A stretch of DNA of 37,574 nucleotides, from positions 1-37,574 of the forward strand of contig JAFLDS010000027.1 of the NCBI GenBank assembly GCA_017302295.1, read 5' to 3'. The stretch's first letter is position 1, and every line of letters begins with the position of its first letter. Origin of the DNA: Thauera sp. GTDB taxonomy: Bacteria; Pseudomonadota; Gammaproteobacteria; Burkholderiales; Rhodocyclaceae. The notes beneath the pieces were generated by a model that saw nothing but the letters and a program-made list of their open reading frames with translations, was not told the DNA's origin and ran no database searches. The position numbers and the translations under genes are program-made. Shown one piece after another: positions 8,003-16,498 of the stretch.

Positions 8003-8692
8003 TCACTGGTAGGGGGTGGGATCCGCCACGCCGGCGGCCGCAAAGCCGGCGGCGCGCAGCCGGCAGGCCTCGCAGCGGCCACAGGCGCGGCCGGCGTCGT
8101 CGGCCTGGTAGCAGGTGACGGTGAGTGCGTAATCGACGCCCAGGGCGATGCCGCGCAGGATGATGTCGGCCTTCGACAGGTCGATCAGCGGCGCATGGAT
8201 GCGGATGCGCGTCCCCTCGACACCGACCTTGGTGGCCAGGTTGGCCATGTTCTCGAAGGCTTCGATGAAGGCGGGACGGCAATCGGGGTAGCCCGAGTAA
8301 TCCACCGCATTGACGCCGACGAAGATGTCGTCGGCGCCCAGCACTTCGGCCCAGGCCAGCGCGATCGACAGCATCACCGTGTTGCGCGCCGGCACGTAGG
8401 TGACTGGAATGCCGCCGGTGACGCCGTCCTCGGGTACCGCGATGGAGGCGTCGGTCAGCGCCGAACCGCCGAACTGACCGAGGTCCACGCTGGCGGTGCG
8501 GTGTGCCTTCGCACCGAGCGCCGCGGCGACGCGCTTGGAGGCGGTCAGTTCGGCGGCGTGCCGCTGGCCGTAAGCGACCGACAGCGCATAGGTCTCGAAG
8601 CCCATCTCGCGCGCGATGGCGAGGCAGGTGGCCGAATCGAGGCCACCCGACAGCAGGACGACGGCACGTTTTGGTTGGGTGGGGCTGGACAT
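8003..8692 (-). CDS. queC: 7-cyano-7-deazaguanine synthase QueC
   Basis: The protein has 229 residues. The PP-loop motif [10 protein letters not shown] near the N-terminus binds [24 protein letters not shown] and the C-terminal zinc site (C-x9-C-x2-C-x2-C, ending [10 protein letters not shown]) are diagnostic. It converts 7-carboxy-7-deazaguanine to preQ0 with ATP and ammonia, an intermediate of queuosine, in the cytoplasm. ATG 8692 begins [17 protein letters not shown]. queE, which makes its substrate, lies 49 nt upstream on the same strand. Confidence 0.96.
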   Translation of the reverse strand: MSSPTQPKRAVVLLSGGLDSATCLAIAREMGFETYALSVAYGQRHAAELTASKRVAAALGAKAHRTASVDLGQFGGSALTDASIAVPEDGVTGGIPVTYVPARNTVMLSIALAWAEVLGADDIFVGVNAVDYSGYPDCRPAFIEAFENMANLATKVGVEGTRIRIHAPLIDLSKADIILRGIALGVDYALTVTCYQADDAGRACGRCEACRLRAAGFAAAGVADPTPYQ

Positions 8693-8741
8693 GATTTGCC
8701 GCTCGGTCAGGGGGTGGAACGCGGCGCGGTGCGATTCCGGG

Positions 8742-9434
8742 TCAGCGGCCGCGCGCGTCGTTCCATAAGATTTTGTGCAGTTGCAACTGGAAACGCACCG
8801 GCAGGCGGTCGCGCACGATCCACTCGGCGAGCGTCGCCGGCTCGAGCGCACCGGCGACCGGCGACAGCAGCACCGTGCAACGGCGATCCAGGCCATGCGC
8901 GGCGATCTGCTGCTTCGCCCACAGGTAGTCGGCTTCGTCGGCGAGCACGATCTTGATCTCGTCGTGCGCGTGCAGCAGTTCGATGTTGGCGTAGAGGTTG
9001 CGGTCGACCTCACCCGAGCCGGGCGCCTTCAGGTCCATGATGCGCGACACTCGGCCATCGACCGCCGACACGTCGAGCGCACCGCTGGTCTCGAGCGATA
9101 CCGAGTAGCCGGCGTCGCACAAGGCGGTGAGCAGCGACAGACAGCTCTTCTGCGACAACGGCTCGCCGCCGGTCACGCAGACGTGGTGCAGGCCGTGGCT
9201 GGCGACTTCGTCAAGCACCGACTGCAGCGTGCGCGCCTCGCCGCCCTGGAAGGCGTAGGCGGTGTCGCACCAGGTGCAGCGCAGCGGACAGCCGGTGAGG
9301 CGCACGAACACCGTCGGCAGCCCGACCCGGGTCGATTCGCCCTGCACCGAGGCGAAGATCTCGGTGATGCGCAGCTTCGCGTCGCTACGCCTGTGCGTGG
9401 GCGCGGCGGGGGCGGCAGTCGTCGATGCGGGCAT
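8742..9434 (-). CDS. queE: 7-carboxy-7-deazaguanine synthase QueE
   Basis: The protein has about 230 residues. [14 protein letters not shown] is followed by the radical-SAM cluster motif CPLRCTWCD (C-x3-C-x2-C) and the SAM-binding [11 protein letters not shown]. The enzyme contracts 6-carboxytetrahydropterin to 7-carboxy-7-deazaguanine using a 4Fe-4S cluster and SAM. ATG 9434 is used. An in-frame GTG at 9449 would overlap the cpoB stop and add five residues; neither start has a clear Shine-Dalgarno. The first ~25 residues (Ala/Thr/Pro-rich) are poorly conserved. The downstream partner is queC. Confidence 0.95.
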   Translation of the reverse strand: MPASTTAAPAAPTHRRSDAKLRITEIFASVQGESTRVGLPTVFVRLTGCPLRCTWCDTAYAFQGGEARTLQSVLDEVASHGLHHVCVTGGEPLSQKSCLSLLTALCDAGYSVSLETSGALDVSAVDGRVSRIMDLKAPGSGEVDRNLYANIELLHAHDEIKIVLADEADYLWAKQQIAAHGLDRRCTVLLSPVAGALEPATLAEWIVRDRLPVRFQLQLHKILWNDARGR

Positions 9435-9438
9435 GGCG

Positions 9439-10188
9439 TCAGCGCGCACCGAGTCGCTGCTTGGCGATCTTGGCGGCGTTGCTCTGCGGGTAACGTTCGA
9501 CCAACTGCTGCAGCGTGCGCTGCGAGCTCTTCGTGTCGTTCATCGCCTGCTGGCTGTTGGCCAGGCCCAGCATCGCGTCAGGCGCGGTCGGGTCGCCCGG
9601 CCACTTGTTGAGCACGACGTTGAAATGCTTGGTGGCGCTGGCGACGTCCTTCGTCTGCAAGGCGGCATTGCCGGCCCAGAAATGAGCGCCGGGTGCGAAG
9701 CTTCCCGAAGAATATTTAGCCAGGAAACCCTCGAAGGCGCCGAGCGCTTCCTTGTTCTTGCCCTGTTTGAGCAGGTTCAGGGCGTTTTCGTAGTCGGCCG
9801 ACTCCACGCCGGCGGTGGCCGGAGCGGCGGATGCCGCAGGGGGCGCCGCAGCTGGCGCAGACGGGGTCGCTGCCGGTGCTGCGGATTCGAACTTGCGCAG
9901 ACGGGAGTCGAGATCGACGTAGAAGTCTCGCTGACGCGAGCCGAGATTCTCGACTTCGTTCATCAACACTTCAATCTGACCGCGCAGGCGAGCCACCTCG
10001 GCGCGCAACTGCTCGTTCTGGTTCGCAAGCTCGATCTGGCCGCGGCTCGTGGTGTCGATGCGGCCTTCGAGCTCCTGACGCATTTCGGTGATCTGGCGCC
10101 GGGCCTCGACGTCATCGAACAGACCCGCGTGAGCGGGTCCGGCCGATGACATCGCGAGCAGCGCCGCCAGCGGCAGGAGGCGCTTCAT
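9439..10188 (-). CDS. cpoB: CpoB (YbgF), periplasmic Tol-Pal accessory protein
   Basis: The protein has 249 residues. A signal peptide (MKRLLPLAALLAMSSAGPAHA) is followed by a coiled-coil region with QITEMRQELEGRIDTTSRGQ and further heptads to about residue 105. An Ala/Pro linker and a TPR domain complete it (YENALNLLKQGKNKEALGAF, then two more repeats). CpoB in E. coli sits with TolA and PBP1B and couples outer-membrane constriction to septal peptidoglycan synthesis. ATG 10188 is one base from the pal stop, showing tight coupling. The longer frame upstream runs antisense through pal and is not used. Confidence 0.95.
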   Translation of the reverse strand: MKRLLPLAALLAMSSAGPAHAGLFDDVEARRQITEMRQELEGRIDTTSRGQIELANQNEQLRAEVARLRGQIEVLMNEVENLGSRQRDFYVDLDSRLRKFESAAPAATPSAPAAAPPAASAAPATAGVESADYENALNLLKQGKNKEALGAFEGFLAKYSSGSFAPGAHFWAGNAALQTKDVASATKHFNVVLNKWPGDPTAPDAMLGLANSQQAMNDTKSSQRTLQQLVERYPQSNAAKIAKQRLGAR

Positions 10189-10189
10189 C

Positions 10190-10714
10190 TCAGTAGTCGC
10201 CGGCGGCCGAGTACAGGATGTCGCCACGGCGGTTCTGCGCGTAGCAGGCTTCGGCGGCTTCTTCGCAACGCGGCTTCTCTTCGCCCAGGCTGACGGACTC
10301 GATCTGCGCTTCCTTCGCGCCCAGCAGCAGCAGCGCCTGCTTGACGGCGTCGGCGCGCTTCTGGCCCAGCGCCAGGTTGTACTCACGGCTGCCGCGCTCG
10401 TCGGTGTTGCCCTGGATGCGCATCGTCTCGTTCGGGTTCTGCACCAGGAAGCGGGCGTGCGCTTCGACCAGCGGCTTGGCTTCGGCCTTGATCACGTAGC
10501 TGTCGTAGTCAAAGTAGATGCTGCGCTTGGACAGGATGTTGTTGGGGTCGACCAGCGCCGGGATGCGCACCCCGGAGGTGCTGCCGGCGGTCACGGTGGC
10601 GACGCCTGCGCCGCTGCTGCGGTCTTCGACCTTGGCGCCGGTGGCTTCAGGGCCGGTGCTCGAGCAGGCGGCGAGCAGGGTGGAGAGGAGGAGGGGCAGA
10701 GCGAGCTTCTTCAT
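10190..10714 (-). CDS. pal: Peptidoglycan-associated lipoprotein Pal
   Basis: The protein has 174 residues. The lipoprotein signal MKKLALPLLLSTLLAAC has a lipobox LAAC with lipidation at Cys17. After a Ser/Thr/Gly linker comes an OmpA-type peptidoglycan-binding domain: IYFDYDSYVIK, then GNTDERGSREYNLALGQKRA. Pal tethers the outer membrane to peptidoglycan and is recycled by TolB. ATG 10714 gives the proper lipoprotein signal; the frame opens five residues earlier. It lies between tolB (48 nt) and cpoB (1 nt). Confidence 0.97.
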   Translation of the reverse strand: MKKLALPLLLSTLLAACSSTGPEATGAKVEDRSSGAGVATVTAGSTSGVRIPALVDPNNILSKRSIYFDYDSYVIKAEAKPLVEAHARFLVQNPNETMRIQGNTDERGSREYNLALGQKRADAVKQALLLLGAKEAQIESVSLGEEKPRCEEAAEACYAQNRRGDILYSAAGDY

Positions 10715-10762
10715 GGATGTGAGTTCCACAGGGTTTTAAATGAAACAGGAGGGTTGCGTCGT

Positions 10763-12058
10763 TCAGCGGGGCTGCGGACCCCAGGCCGGTTCGCGAACAT
10801 CGGCGGCCTGCACCGTCAGGCGCTGCTTGATGCGCCCATCGGACGACACCGCAGCCAGCACGCCTCGCCCGCCGGTCTCGGTGGCGTAAAGGATCATGCG
10901 GCCGTTGGGGGCGAAGCTGGGCGATTCGTCGCGTGCCGAATCGGTGAGGATGGTGGTCTGCTTCGAGGCCAGATCCAGCACCGCAACCTGGAAGCGACCG
11001 TTGTTGCGGGTGATGAAGGCGAGCTGGCGGCCGTCGGGCGAGGGGCGCGGGGTCACGTTGTAGCCGCCCTCGAAGGTCACGCGCTGGGCACTGCCGCCGC
11101 CGGCCGGAACGCGGTAGATCTGTGCGCTGCCGCCACGGTCGGAGGTGAAGTAGATGTTGCCGTCGGCGGCCCAGGACGGCTCGGTGTCGATGCCGGACGA
11201 ACTGGCGAGGCGGCGCACGCCTGAACCGTCGGCGTTGAGCGCATAGAGCTGCGACTGACCATCCTTTGTCAGCACCACCGCGAGCTGGCTACCATCGGGC
11301 GACCAGGCCGGCGCCGAGTTGGAGCCCTTGAAGTTGGCCACCACACGGCGCTGGCCGGTGGCGAGCGTATGCACGTAGACGATCGGCTTCTTCTGCTCGA
11401 ACGACACGTAGGCGAGGCGCTGGCCGTCGGGCGACCATGCGGGCGAGATGATGGGCTCGCGCGAGCGCAGCGCGGTGGCTGCGTTCACGCCGTCGGCGTC
11501 GGCGACCTGCAGTTCGTAGTTCGGTCCGCTCTTGATGACGTAGGCGATGCGGGTGGAGAAGTAGCCGGGCTGTCCGGTGAGTTTCTCGTACACGAAGTCG
11601 GCAATGCGGTGGCCGACGGCGCGGTTCTGCGCCGGCGCCATCGGCAGCGCCATGGCGCCGAGCTCGGCCTGCTTCTGCGTGTCGAACAGGCGGAAGCGGA
11701 CCTGGTAGCGTCCGTCGCCCTGCGCCGCGATGGTGCCGGTAAGCACAGCGTCGGCACCGCGGCCGCGCAGGCCGGCGAGATCGGGCGGCGTGGATTCGGA
11801 CAGCGCCTGCGGGCCGATGTCGACCAGCGTGAACAGACCGCTGCGCTCGAGGTCGGCGCGCACGATGTCGGTCACGCCGCGCGGCAGCTGGCTCTCGTTC
11901 TCGAAGATGGGAATGACCACCGGAAAGCGCGACGCGCCTGCGCCGGTGATCTCGATCGACAGCTGCGCCTGCGCGCCGAGCGACAGGCTGGCGAGGGCGG
12001 CAGCGACGAACAAACGGAAGGCAGCGAGCATCTGCGTCAGGGTGTGGCCACGAAGCAT
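10763..12058 (-). CDS. tolB: Tol-Pal system beta-propeller protein TolB
   Basis: The protein has 431 residues. After a signal peptide ending near AQAQ comes the N-terminal alpha/beta domain, then the six-bladed propeller marked by repeats such as AWSPDGQRLAYVSFE, AWSPDGSQLAVVL and RPSPDGRQLAFIT. TolB is periplasmic and competes with peptidoglycan for Pal under control of TolA. ATG 12058 has no clear Shine-Dalgarno; a second ATG at 12031 (MLAAFRLFV) would give a more compact signal peptide and cannot be excluded. tolA ends 32 nt upstream. Confidence 0.96.
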   Translation of the reverse strand: MLRGHTLTQMLAAFRLFVAAALASLSLGAQAQLSIEITGAGASRFPVVIPIFENESQLPRGVTDIVRADLERSGLFTLVDIGPQALSESTPPDLAGLRGRGADAVLTGTIAAQGDGRYQVRFRLFDTQKQAELGAMALPMAPAQNRAVGHRIADFVYEKLTGQPGYFSTRIAYVIKSGPNYELQVADADGVNAATALRSREPIISPAWSPDGQRLAYVSFEQKKPIVYVHTLATGQRRVVANFKGSNSAPAWSPDGSQLAVVLTKDGQSQLYALNADGSGVRRLASSSGIDTEPSWAADGNIYFTSDRGGSAQIYRVPAGGGSAQRVTFEGGYNVTPRPSPDGRQLAFITRNNGRFQVAVLDLASKQTTILTDSARDESPSFAPNGRMILYATETGGRGVLAAVSSDGRIKQRLTVQAADVREPAWGPQPR

Positions 12059-12090
12059 CGAATTATATCCATGAAATCCAAGGGTTGGCT

Positions 12091-12999
12091 TCAGTCCTCG
12101 AGCGGCCGGAAACGCAACTCGAGGGTGCGCTGGAACAGATCGCGCTGTTCGGGCAGCGGCAGCGGGCTGGAGCGCTTGATCGAGCGCTCGATCGCGTCGT
12201 CGAGCGCCGGGATGCCGGACGAGCGCTTGAGCCGGATCGCGAGCACCTCGCCCGACGGGAGCTGATCGACCTCGAACACCGCTTCGGGGTTCCCGCTCAG
12301 GCCCGGCGGGCGCAGCAGGTTGCCGCGCACCTTTTGCTGGATTGCGGTCTTGTACTTGTCGAAATCGCCTTGCGCACGGGCGCCGGCGGCGCGTGCCGCA
12401 TCGGCCTTCAGCATGCCTTCCAGCCGTGCCTGCTCAGCCTGCTTCGCCTCCTGCGCGCGGCGAGCCGCTTCGGTGCGCTTGAGCTCCTGCTCCAGTTGCT
12501 GCTTCAGCGTGTCCTGCGGAGGCGGCGTGGGTTTGGGCTCGGGCTTCCTGGGCTCGGGTTTCTGCGGTTCAGGCTTGGGTGGTTCGGGCTTCTTCGGCTC
12601 CGGCTTGGGCTCGGGCTTGGGTTCAGGCTTCTTCGGCTCCGGCTTCTTCTCCGGCGCCTTGGTCGCGATCTCGGGCTTGGGCTGCGGCTTGGGCTCGGGA
12701 GGCGGCTCCGGCTTGGGCTGCGGCTTGGGCGGTTCGATCGGCTTGGGCTCAGGTTTCGGTTCCGGCTTCGGCGCGGGTTTCGGCGGCGGCGCCGGTTCGG
12801 CAGGTTCGGCCGGTTCCGCGGGCGCGGCGGCGCGCGGCGGCGCGCTCGACAGCTCGACCTCGAGCGAAGCCGGGGGCTGGCTCTGCCAGCGGATGCCGAA
12901 GAAAAGGAACAGGGCGAGGGCCAGATGGACCGCGATCGTCAGGCCGAGCGAGGCAACTTTGCCCGGGTGTTCGCGCGGCGGTGCTGCACGTTCGTTCAT
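12091..12999 (-). CDS. tolA: TolA, energy-transducing spanning protein
   Basis: The protein has 302 residues. A short cytoplasmic end is followed by one membrane helix (VASLGLTIAVHLALALFLFF) and a Pro/Ala stretch. A very long Lys-Pro-Glu repeat region (about residues 70-160) comes next, then an Ala/Glu/Arg helix, and a C-terminal TonB-like domain (KYKTAIQQKVRGNLLRPPG, GEVLAIRLKRSSGIPALDDA). TolA couples the TolQR motor to TolB-Pal. In E. coli the spanning domain is mostly Ala/Lys/Glu helix; here much of the span is proline-rich and resembles TonB. It overlaps tolR by 4 nt (ATGA). Confidence 0.94.
   Translation of the reverse strand: MNERAAPPREHPGKVASLGLTIAVHLALALFLFFGIRWQSQPPASLEVELSSAPPRAAAPAEPAEPAEPAPPPKPAPKPEPKPEPKPIEPPKPQPKPEPPPEPKPQPKPEIATKAPEKKPEPKKPEPKPEPKPEPKKPEPPKPEPQKPEPRKPEPKPTPPPQDTLKQQLEQELKRTEAARRAQEAKQAEQARLEGMLKADAARAAGARAQGDFDKYKTAIQQKVRGNLLRPPGLSGNPEAVFEVDQLPSGEVLAIRLKRSSGIPALDDAIERSIKRSSPLPLPEQRDLFQRTLELRFRPLED
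12517..12793 (-). repeat. Imperfect Lys-Pro-Glu coding repeat in tolA
   Basis: Minus-strand codons repeat the units KPEP, KPQP and KKPEP about 20 times, giving a run of short imperfect DNA repeats such as CGGCTTGGGCTCGGG. This is a protein-level low-complexity region that likely forms an extended polyproline-type rod across the periplasm. Slippage-prone length variation between strains is expected. Confidence 0.85.
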
Positions 13000-13409
13000 C
13001 GGCTTGTGCTGCCGCCCTGGGTCTGCAGGCTGATCTTGGTCACGCCCGCTTCACGCGCGGTCTCGAGCACGTCGATCACCTTCTGGTATTCCAGCTTGCG
13101 GTCGGCGGCGACGAGGAAGGGCTGCTCCGCGTTCTTCGCCAGCGCATCGCGGATCTCGCGCTGCAGCTCGAGTTCGGTGACCGGCTTCGATGCGGCGCTG
13201 GAGGACTTGCGCACCGCGTACTTGCGGTCGGGCTTCACCTCGATGACGATCGCCTCGGCGGGCGGCGCGGACACCGTGCCGGCCGAGGGCACGTTGATCG
13301 TGCCGGGCTGGATCATCGGCGCGGTGACCATGAAGATGACGAGCAGGACCAGCATCACGTCGATGTAGGGCACGACGTTGATCTGGTTCATCAGGCGGCG
13401 CTGGCGCAT
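12996..13409 (-). CDS. tolR: TolR (ExbD-type) stator/proton-channel subunit
   Basis: The protein has 137 residues. MRQRRLMNQINVVPYIDVML opens the single membrane helix, and the Asp in YIDVMLVLLVIFMV is the proton-carrying residue of the ExbD/TolR family. A periplasmic domain follows, with the C-terminal part ISLQTQGG. GGGGAG lies 7 nt before ATG 13409 and fixes the start; the frame open to 13547 is antisense-like noise inside tolQ. The stop overlaps the tolA ATG, and tolQ ends 16 nt upstream. Confidence 0.96.
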   Translation of the reverse strand: MRQRRLMNQINVVPYIDVMLVLLVIFMVTAPMIQPGTINVPSAGTVSAPPAEAIVIEVKPDRKYAVRKSSSAASKPVTELELQREIRDALAKNAEQPFLVAADRKLEYQKVIDVLETAREAGVTKISLQTQGGSTSR

Positions 13410-13425
13410 CGAAGCTCCCCGCCGT

Positions 13426-14100
13426 TCAGCGCAGGTTGCGCTGCAGGATGTTCGAGAACTCTTCCATGAAGCTCTCGAAACGGATGCTGATGCGGTCGAT
13501 GTCGTGGGCGAAGCGGTTGTACGCCACCACCGCCGGGATGGCCGCAAACAGGCCGATCGCGGTGGCGACCAGGGCCTCGGCGATGCCCGGGGCGACCTGG
13601 TTCAGCGTCGCCGCGCTGACGTTGGACAGTCCGCGGAACGCGTTCATGATCCCCCACACGGTGCCCAGCAGGCCGATGTAGGGCGACACCGAGCCGACCG
13701 AGGCGAGGAAGGCCAGGTGCGCTTCGAGATCGTCCACCTCGCGCTGATAAGTGGCCCGCATCGCCCGGCGCGAGCCGTCGATGGTGGCGCTGTGGTCGTG
13801 GCTCTTGTTGCGCAGCTTGGAGAATTCGCGATAGCCGGATTCGAAGATGCGCTCCATGCCGCCGGTCTGGTGGCGGGTCGAGCTGGCCGACTCGAACAGC
13901 TTGTTGAGGTCGGCGCCGCTCCAGAAGTCGCGCTCGAAGCTGTCCGTCTGCGCGCGCGCGGCGCGGATCTGGAACCACTTGCGGAAGATCCAGTACCAGG
14001 ACACCAGCGACAGCGTGGCGAGCAGCGCCATGACGAGCTGGACGAGGACGCTGGCCTGGCTGATCAGGCTGAGGATCGAGAGGTCGTGGGATACGGTCAT
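13426..14100 (-). CDS. tolQ: TolQ (ExbB-type) motor subunit
   Basis: The protein has 224 residues. The first membrane helix (VLVQLVMALLATLSLVSWYW) is followed by a cytoplasmic loop and two further helices, with the signature SVSPYIGLLGTVWGIMNAF and EALVATAIGLFAAIPAVVAYN. With TolR it forms the proton-driven motor that powers TolA. Its ATG overlaps the ybgC stop by 4 nt, showing translational coupling. Confidence 0.97.
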   Translation of the reverse strand: MTVSHDLSILSLISQASVLVQLVMALLATLSLVSWYWIFRKWFQIRAARAQTDSFERDFWSGADLNKLFESASSTRHQTGGMERIFESGYREFSKLRNKSHDHSATIDGSRRAMRATYQREVDDLEAHLAFLASVGSVSPYIGLLGTVWGIMNAFRGLSNVSAATLNQVAPGIAEALVATAIGLFAAIPAVVAYNRFAHDIDRISIRFESFMEEFSNILQRNLR

Positions 14101-14570
14101 GCTGAGGTCGCGAAGATTTCGAATTGTTGGAGCATTGCTGCGGGAATCGCCACCGGCCGCTGCCGGCGCCAGTCGACGCAGGCGAGTACGACCTGGGCCG
14201 TGAAAAGTCGTTCGTCCCCGCGGCGGATTTCCTGCTGGAACACGATGCTGGCCTTGCGCAGGCCGCTGATCGTCGAGACGACGCTGATCTCGTCATCCAG
14301 CCGCGCGGGGGACAGATAGTCGGCGTGCACCGAGCGCACCACGAAGCCCACGCCCTGCTCGGCCAGCAAGGCCTGCTGTTCGAAGCCGAGTGCGCGCAAC
14401 CACTCGGTACGCGCGCGTTCGCAGAAGCGCAGGTAGTTCGCGTAATAGACGACGCCGGCCGCGTCGGTGTCCTCGTAATAGACGCGCACCGGCAGCCGGA
14501 AGTCGGCGCCGGAGCGGGGCGGGGCCCCGGATGCAGCGGGCGAACCGGAGTCGGGTTCTCTGGTGTGCAT
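14097..14570 (-). CDS. ybgC: YbgC-family acyl-CoA thioesterase (hot-dog fold)
   Basis: The protein has 157 residues. VYYEDTDAAGVVYYANYLRF carries the catalytic Asp of the 4-hydroxybenzoyl-CoA thioesterase/YbgC family. FCERARTEWLR and a conserved C-terminal half follow. It hydrolyses short acyl-CoA or acyl-ACP and is the usual first gene of tol-pal operons. The annotated start adds about 28 Pro/Ser/Gly-rich residues before the conserved fold, so a downstream GTG start is possible. A good -10 box lies 6 nt before ATG 14570 (separate entry). Confidence 0.93.
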   Translation of the reverse strand: MHTREPDSGSPAASGAPPRSGADFRLPVRVYYEDTDAAGVVYYANYLRFCERARTEWLRALGFEQQALLAEQGVGFVVRSVHADYLSPARLDDEISVVSTISGLRKASIVFQQEIRRGDERLFTAQVVLACVDWRRQRPVAIPAAMLQQFEIFATSA

Positions 14571-14576
14571 TGCAAC

Positions 14577-14582
14577 ATTCTA
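14577..14582 (-). promoter_or_regulatory. Candidate -10 element of the tol-pal operon
   Basis: On the minus strand TAGAAT (5 of 6 to consensus) ends 6 nt before the ATG of ybgC. A start site 7 nt downstream would fall on the A of the ATG, implying a leaderless message if this box is used. No good -35 hexamer is visible 16-18 nt upstream, so support is moderate to weak. Confidence 0.35.
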
Positions 14583-14743
14583 GCCGAGCTTGCGGTGCGG
14601 GCGCATGTCCGCAGCGCCTTTCGGAAACTTTTCAGGATGTAAGCGGGGAGGCGCGTCGGTGCGCAAGCGCTTTTCAACAAGTGCTATGCTCGATAAGGGC
14701 CTGCACCGCGGGCCCGCAGGACTCGATTCGGATTGATGTCAGC

Positions 14744-15901
14744 GTGGTGATTCCCTTCTTCGGCAAGAAAGCGCCGTCCGGCCCGGCTTCGTCCGGACAG
14801 GATGATCGCGTCGACGGCTCGCTGCCGCCGCCGACCGAATTGTCCGCGCTGAATTTCGCCGGGGCCGACGCAAACCACCTGCTCGCGCAGGCTGCGCGGC
14901 TCGTAGAAGTGCAGGAGAGCGAGACCGGCGTCGGCGCCGCCTGCGAAGAGGCTGCGGTGCTGTACGCCAACGGCGATGTGGCTGAGGCCGAGCGCACGCT
15001 CGATGCCGTGCTCGACGATCCGGCCGCGGAGGCGGGCGACGGGACGTGGCTGATGTTGCTCGACCTTTTCCGCCTGACCGGCCAGCGCCAGCGCTTCGAG
15101 TCGCGCGTGGTCGATTACGCCACGCGCTTCGAGCGCTCGCCGCCGCCGTGGGTCGATCTGTCGCCGCAGGGCGAGCGCAGGGCGAGCCTGCCGCCGATGA
15201 TCAATCTGTCCGGCAAACTGTCGGCACAGGCCGCGCCGCAGTTCCAGCAGATCGCCATCATCGGCCGCAAGAGTGGCGCGATCCGCATCGACTTCGCCCG
15301 CCTGCGCAGTGCCGACGCGGGCGGGTGCGCCCTGTTGCGCCAGGCGCTGAACCAGCTGGCTGCGGATCGGGTGAAGGTCAGCCTGCTGAACTGCGAGCCG
15401 CTCGCTGCGGTGCTCGCCGCCCAGATTGCCCCCGGCGCCGCGGAGAATCGGGACGTCTGGCTGCTGCTGCTCGAGGTCCTGCAGTTCGGTGGCGACCAGG
15501 AGCGTTTCGAGAACCTCGCGATCGACTACGCGGTGACCTTCGAAGAGTCTCCGCCGTCGTGGGAAGGGCGCATCGCGCAGCCGGCGGCAGAGCCGGCGCC
15601 CCCGCCCGCTGCTGCACCGGAGCAGGGCGACGTGTTCCGTTTCGAGGGCGACCTGGTCGGGGCCTCAAGCGAACTGCTGCGCCGGCTCGCCGCCTTCGGC
15701 GCCGAGCGCAGCGAGATCACGCTGGACTGCGCGCAACTGCGGCGCGTCGACTTCGTCGCTGCAGGAATGCTGTTCAACATTCTGTCCACCCTGCGCGCGC
15801 AGGGTAGACTCATACGCATGTGCAACGTCAACGCCATGGTCGGCGCCTTGCTGCGCGTGATGAGCGTCGACCAGGTGGCCCACATCACCCTGCGCGACTG
15901 A
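14744..15901 (+). CDS. Protein with two helical repeat modules and two STAS domains
   Basis: The protein has 385 residues if started at GTG 14744 (a second GTG follows directly). After a disordered N-terminus (SGPASSGQDDRVDG) and a helical segment there are two copies of the same pair of modules. The first helical module at about 100-142 (WLMLLDLFRLTGQRQRFES ending FERSPPPW) is matched by one at about 237-280 (WLLLLEVLQFGGDQERFEN ending FEESPPSW). Each is followed by a STAS domain: about 152-235 (INLSGKLSAQAAPQFQQI, IRIDFARLRSADAGG) and about 297-385 (ITLDCAQLRRVDFVAAGML). STAS domains in anti-sigma-antagonist proteins bind partners or are phosphorylated on Ser, but no clear SpoIIAA-type Ser is seen. 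hslV starts 39 nt downstream. A role in stress signalling is only a guess. Confidence 0.82.
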   Translation: MVIPFFGKKAPSGPASSGQDDRVDGSLPPPTELSALNFAGADANHLLAQAARLVEVQESETGVGAACEEAAVLYANGDVAEAERTLDAVLDDPAAEAGDGTWLMLLDLFRLTGQRQRFESRVVDYATRFERSPPPWVDLSPQGERRASLPPMINLSGKLSAQAAPQFQQIAIIGRKSGAIRIDFARLRSADAGGCALLRQALNQLAADRVKVSLLNCEPLAAVLAAQIAPGAAENRDVWLLLLEVLQFGGDQERFENLAIDYAVTFEESPPSWEGRIAQPAAEPAPPPAAAPEQGDVFRFEGDLVGASSELLRRLAAFGAERSEITLDCAQLRRVDFVAAGMLFNILSTLRAQGRLIRMCNVNAMVGALLRVMSVDQVAHITLRD

Positions 15902-15940
15902 GCGCAGGCGCTGGGCGAACCCTCCCGCAAGGAAACACTC

Positions 15941-16477
15941 ATGGAACAGTACCACGGCACCACCATCCTGTCGGTGCGGCGCGGCAAGCGCGTCGCGCTC
16001 GGCGGCGACGGCCAGGTCACGCTCGGCAACATCGTCATCAAGGCCTCGGCGCGCAAGGTGCGCACGCTGTATGGCGGCAGGATCCTCGCCGGCTTTGCCG
16101 GCGGCACTGCCGACGCCTTCACGCTGTTCGAGCGCTTCGAGGCCAAGCTGGACAAGCACCAGGGCAACCTGCTGCGCAGCGCGGTCGAACTCGCCAAGGA
16201 CTGGCGAACCGACCGCATGCTGCGCCGGCTCGAGGCCATGCTGGCGGTGGCCGATCGCGACAACTCGCTGGTCATCACCGGCAATGGCGACGTGCTCGAG
16301 CCCGAGCAGGGCATCGTCGCCATCGGCAGCGGCGGCGCCTACGCGCAGGCGGCAGCGCGCGCCCTGCTCGAGAACACCGAGCTCGAACCGAAGGAGATCG
16401 TCGCCAAATCGCTGGCGATCGCGGGCGATCTCTGCATCTACACCAACCAGTGCCACACGATAGAGACGCTGGACTGA
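15941..16477 (+). CDS. hslV: ATP-dependent protease peptidase subunit HslV (ClpQ)
   Basis: The protein has 178 residues. MEQYHG precedes [20 protein letters not shown]; cleavage before Thr7 would expose the catalytic N-terminal threonine of this proteasome-like peptidase. [20 protein letters not shown] and the C-terminal [12 protein letters not shown] fit the family. It forms double hexamers capped by HslU in the cytoplasm. AAGGAAA lies before ATG 15941. hslU begins 21 nt downstream. Confidence 0.97.
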   Translation: MEQYHGTTILSVRRGKRVALGGDGQVTLGNIVIKASARKVRTLYGGRILAGFAGGTADAFTLFERFEAKLDKHQGNLLRSAVELAKDWRTDRMLRRLEAMLAVADRDNSLVITGNGDVLEPEQGIVAIGSGGAYAQAAARALLENTELEPKEIVAKSLAIAGDLCIYTNQCHTIETLD

Positions 16478-16498
16478 AGGCTGCTGAAGGACACAACG

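Noticed and set aside
10189-10386. Longer start for CpoB running through pal
   Set aside because: It would replace a good signal peptide at 10188 with an Arg/Ser-rich segment that is a shadow of pal.
12517-12793. Short regular repeats that could suggest a CRISPR-like array
   Set aside because: The units are 6-15 bp, have no unique spacers and are in frame with the TolA proline-rich rod.
12085-13368. Plus-strand frame with long Leu/Gly/Arg runs
   Set aside because: It is the reverse reading of the TolA Lys-Pro-Glu repeat, not a real repeat protein.
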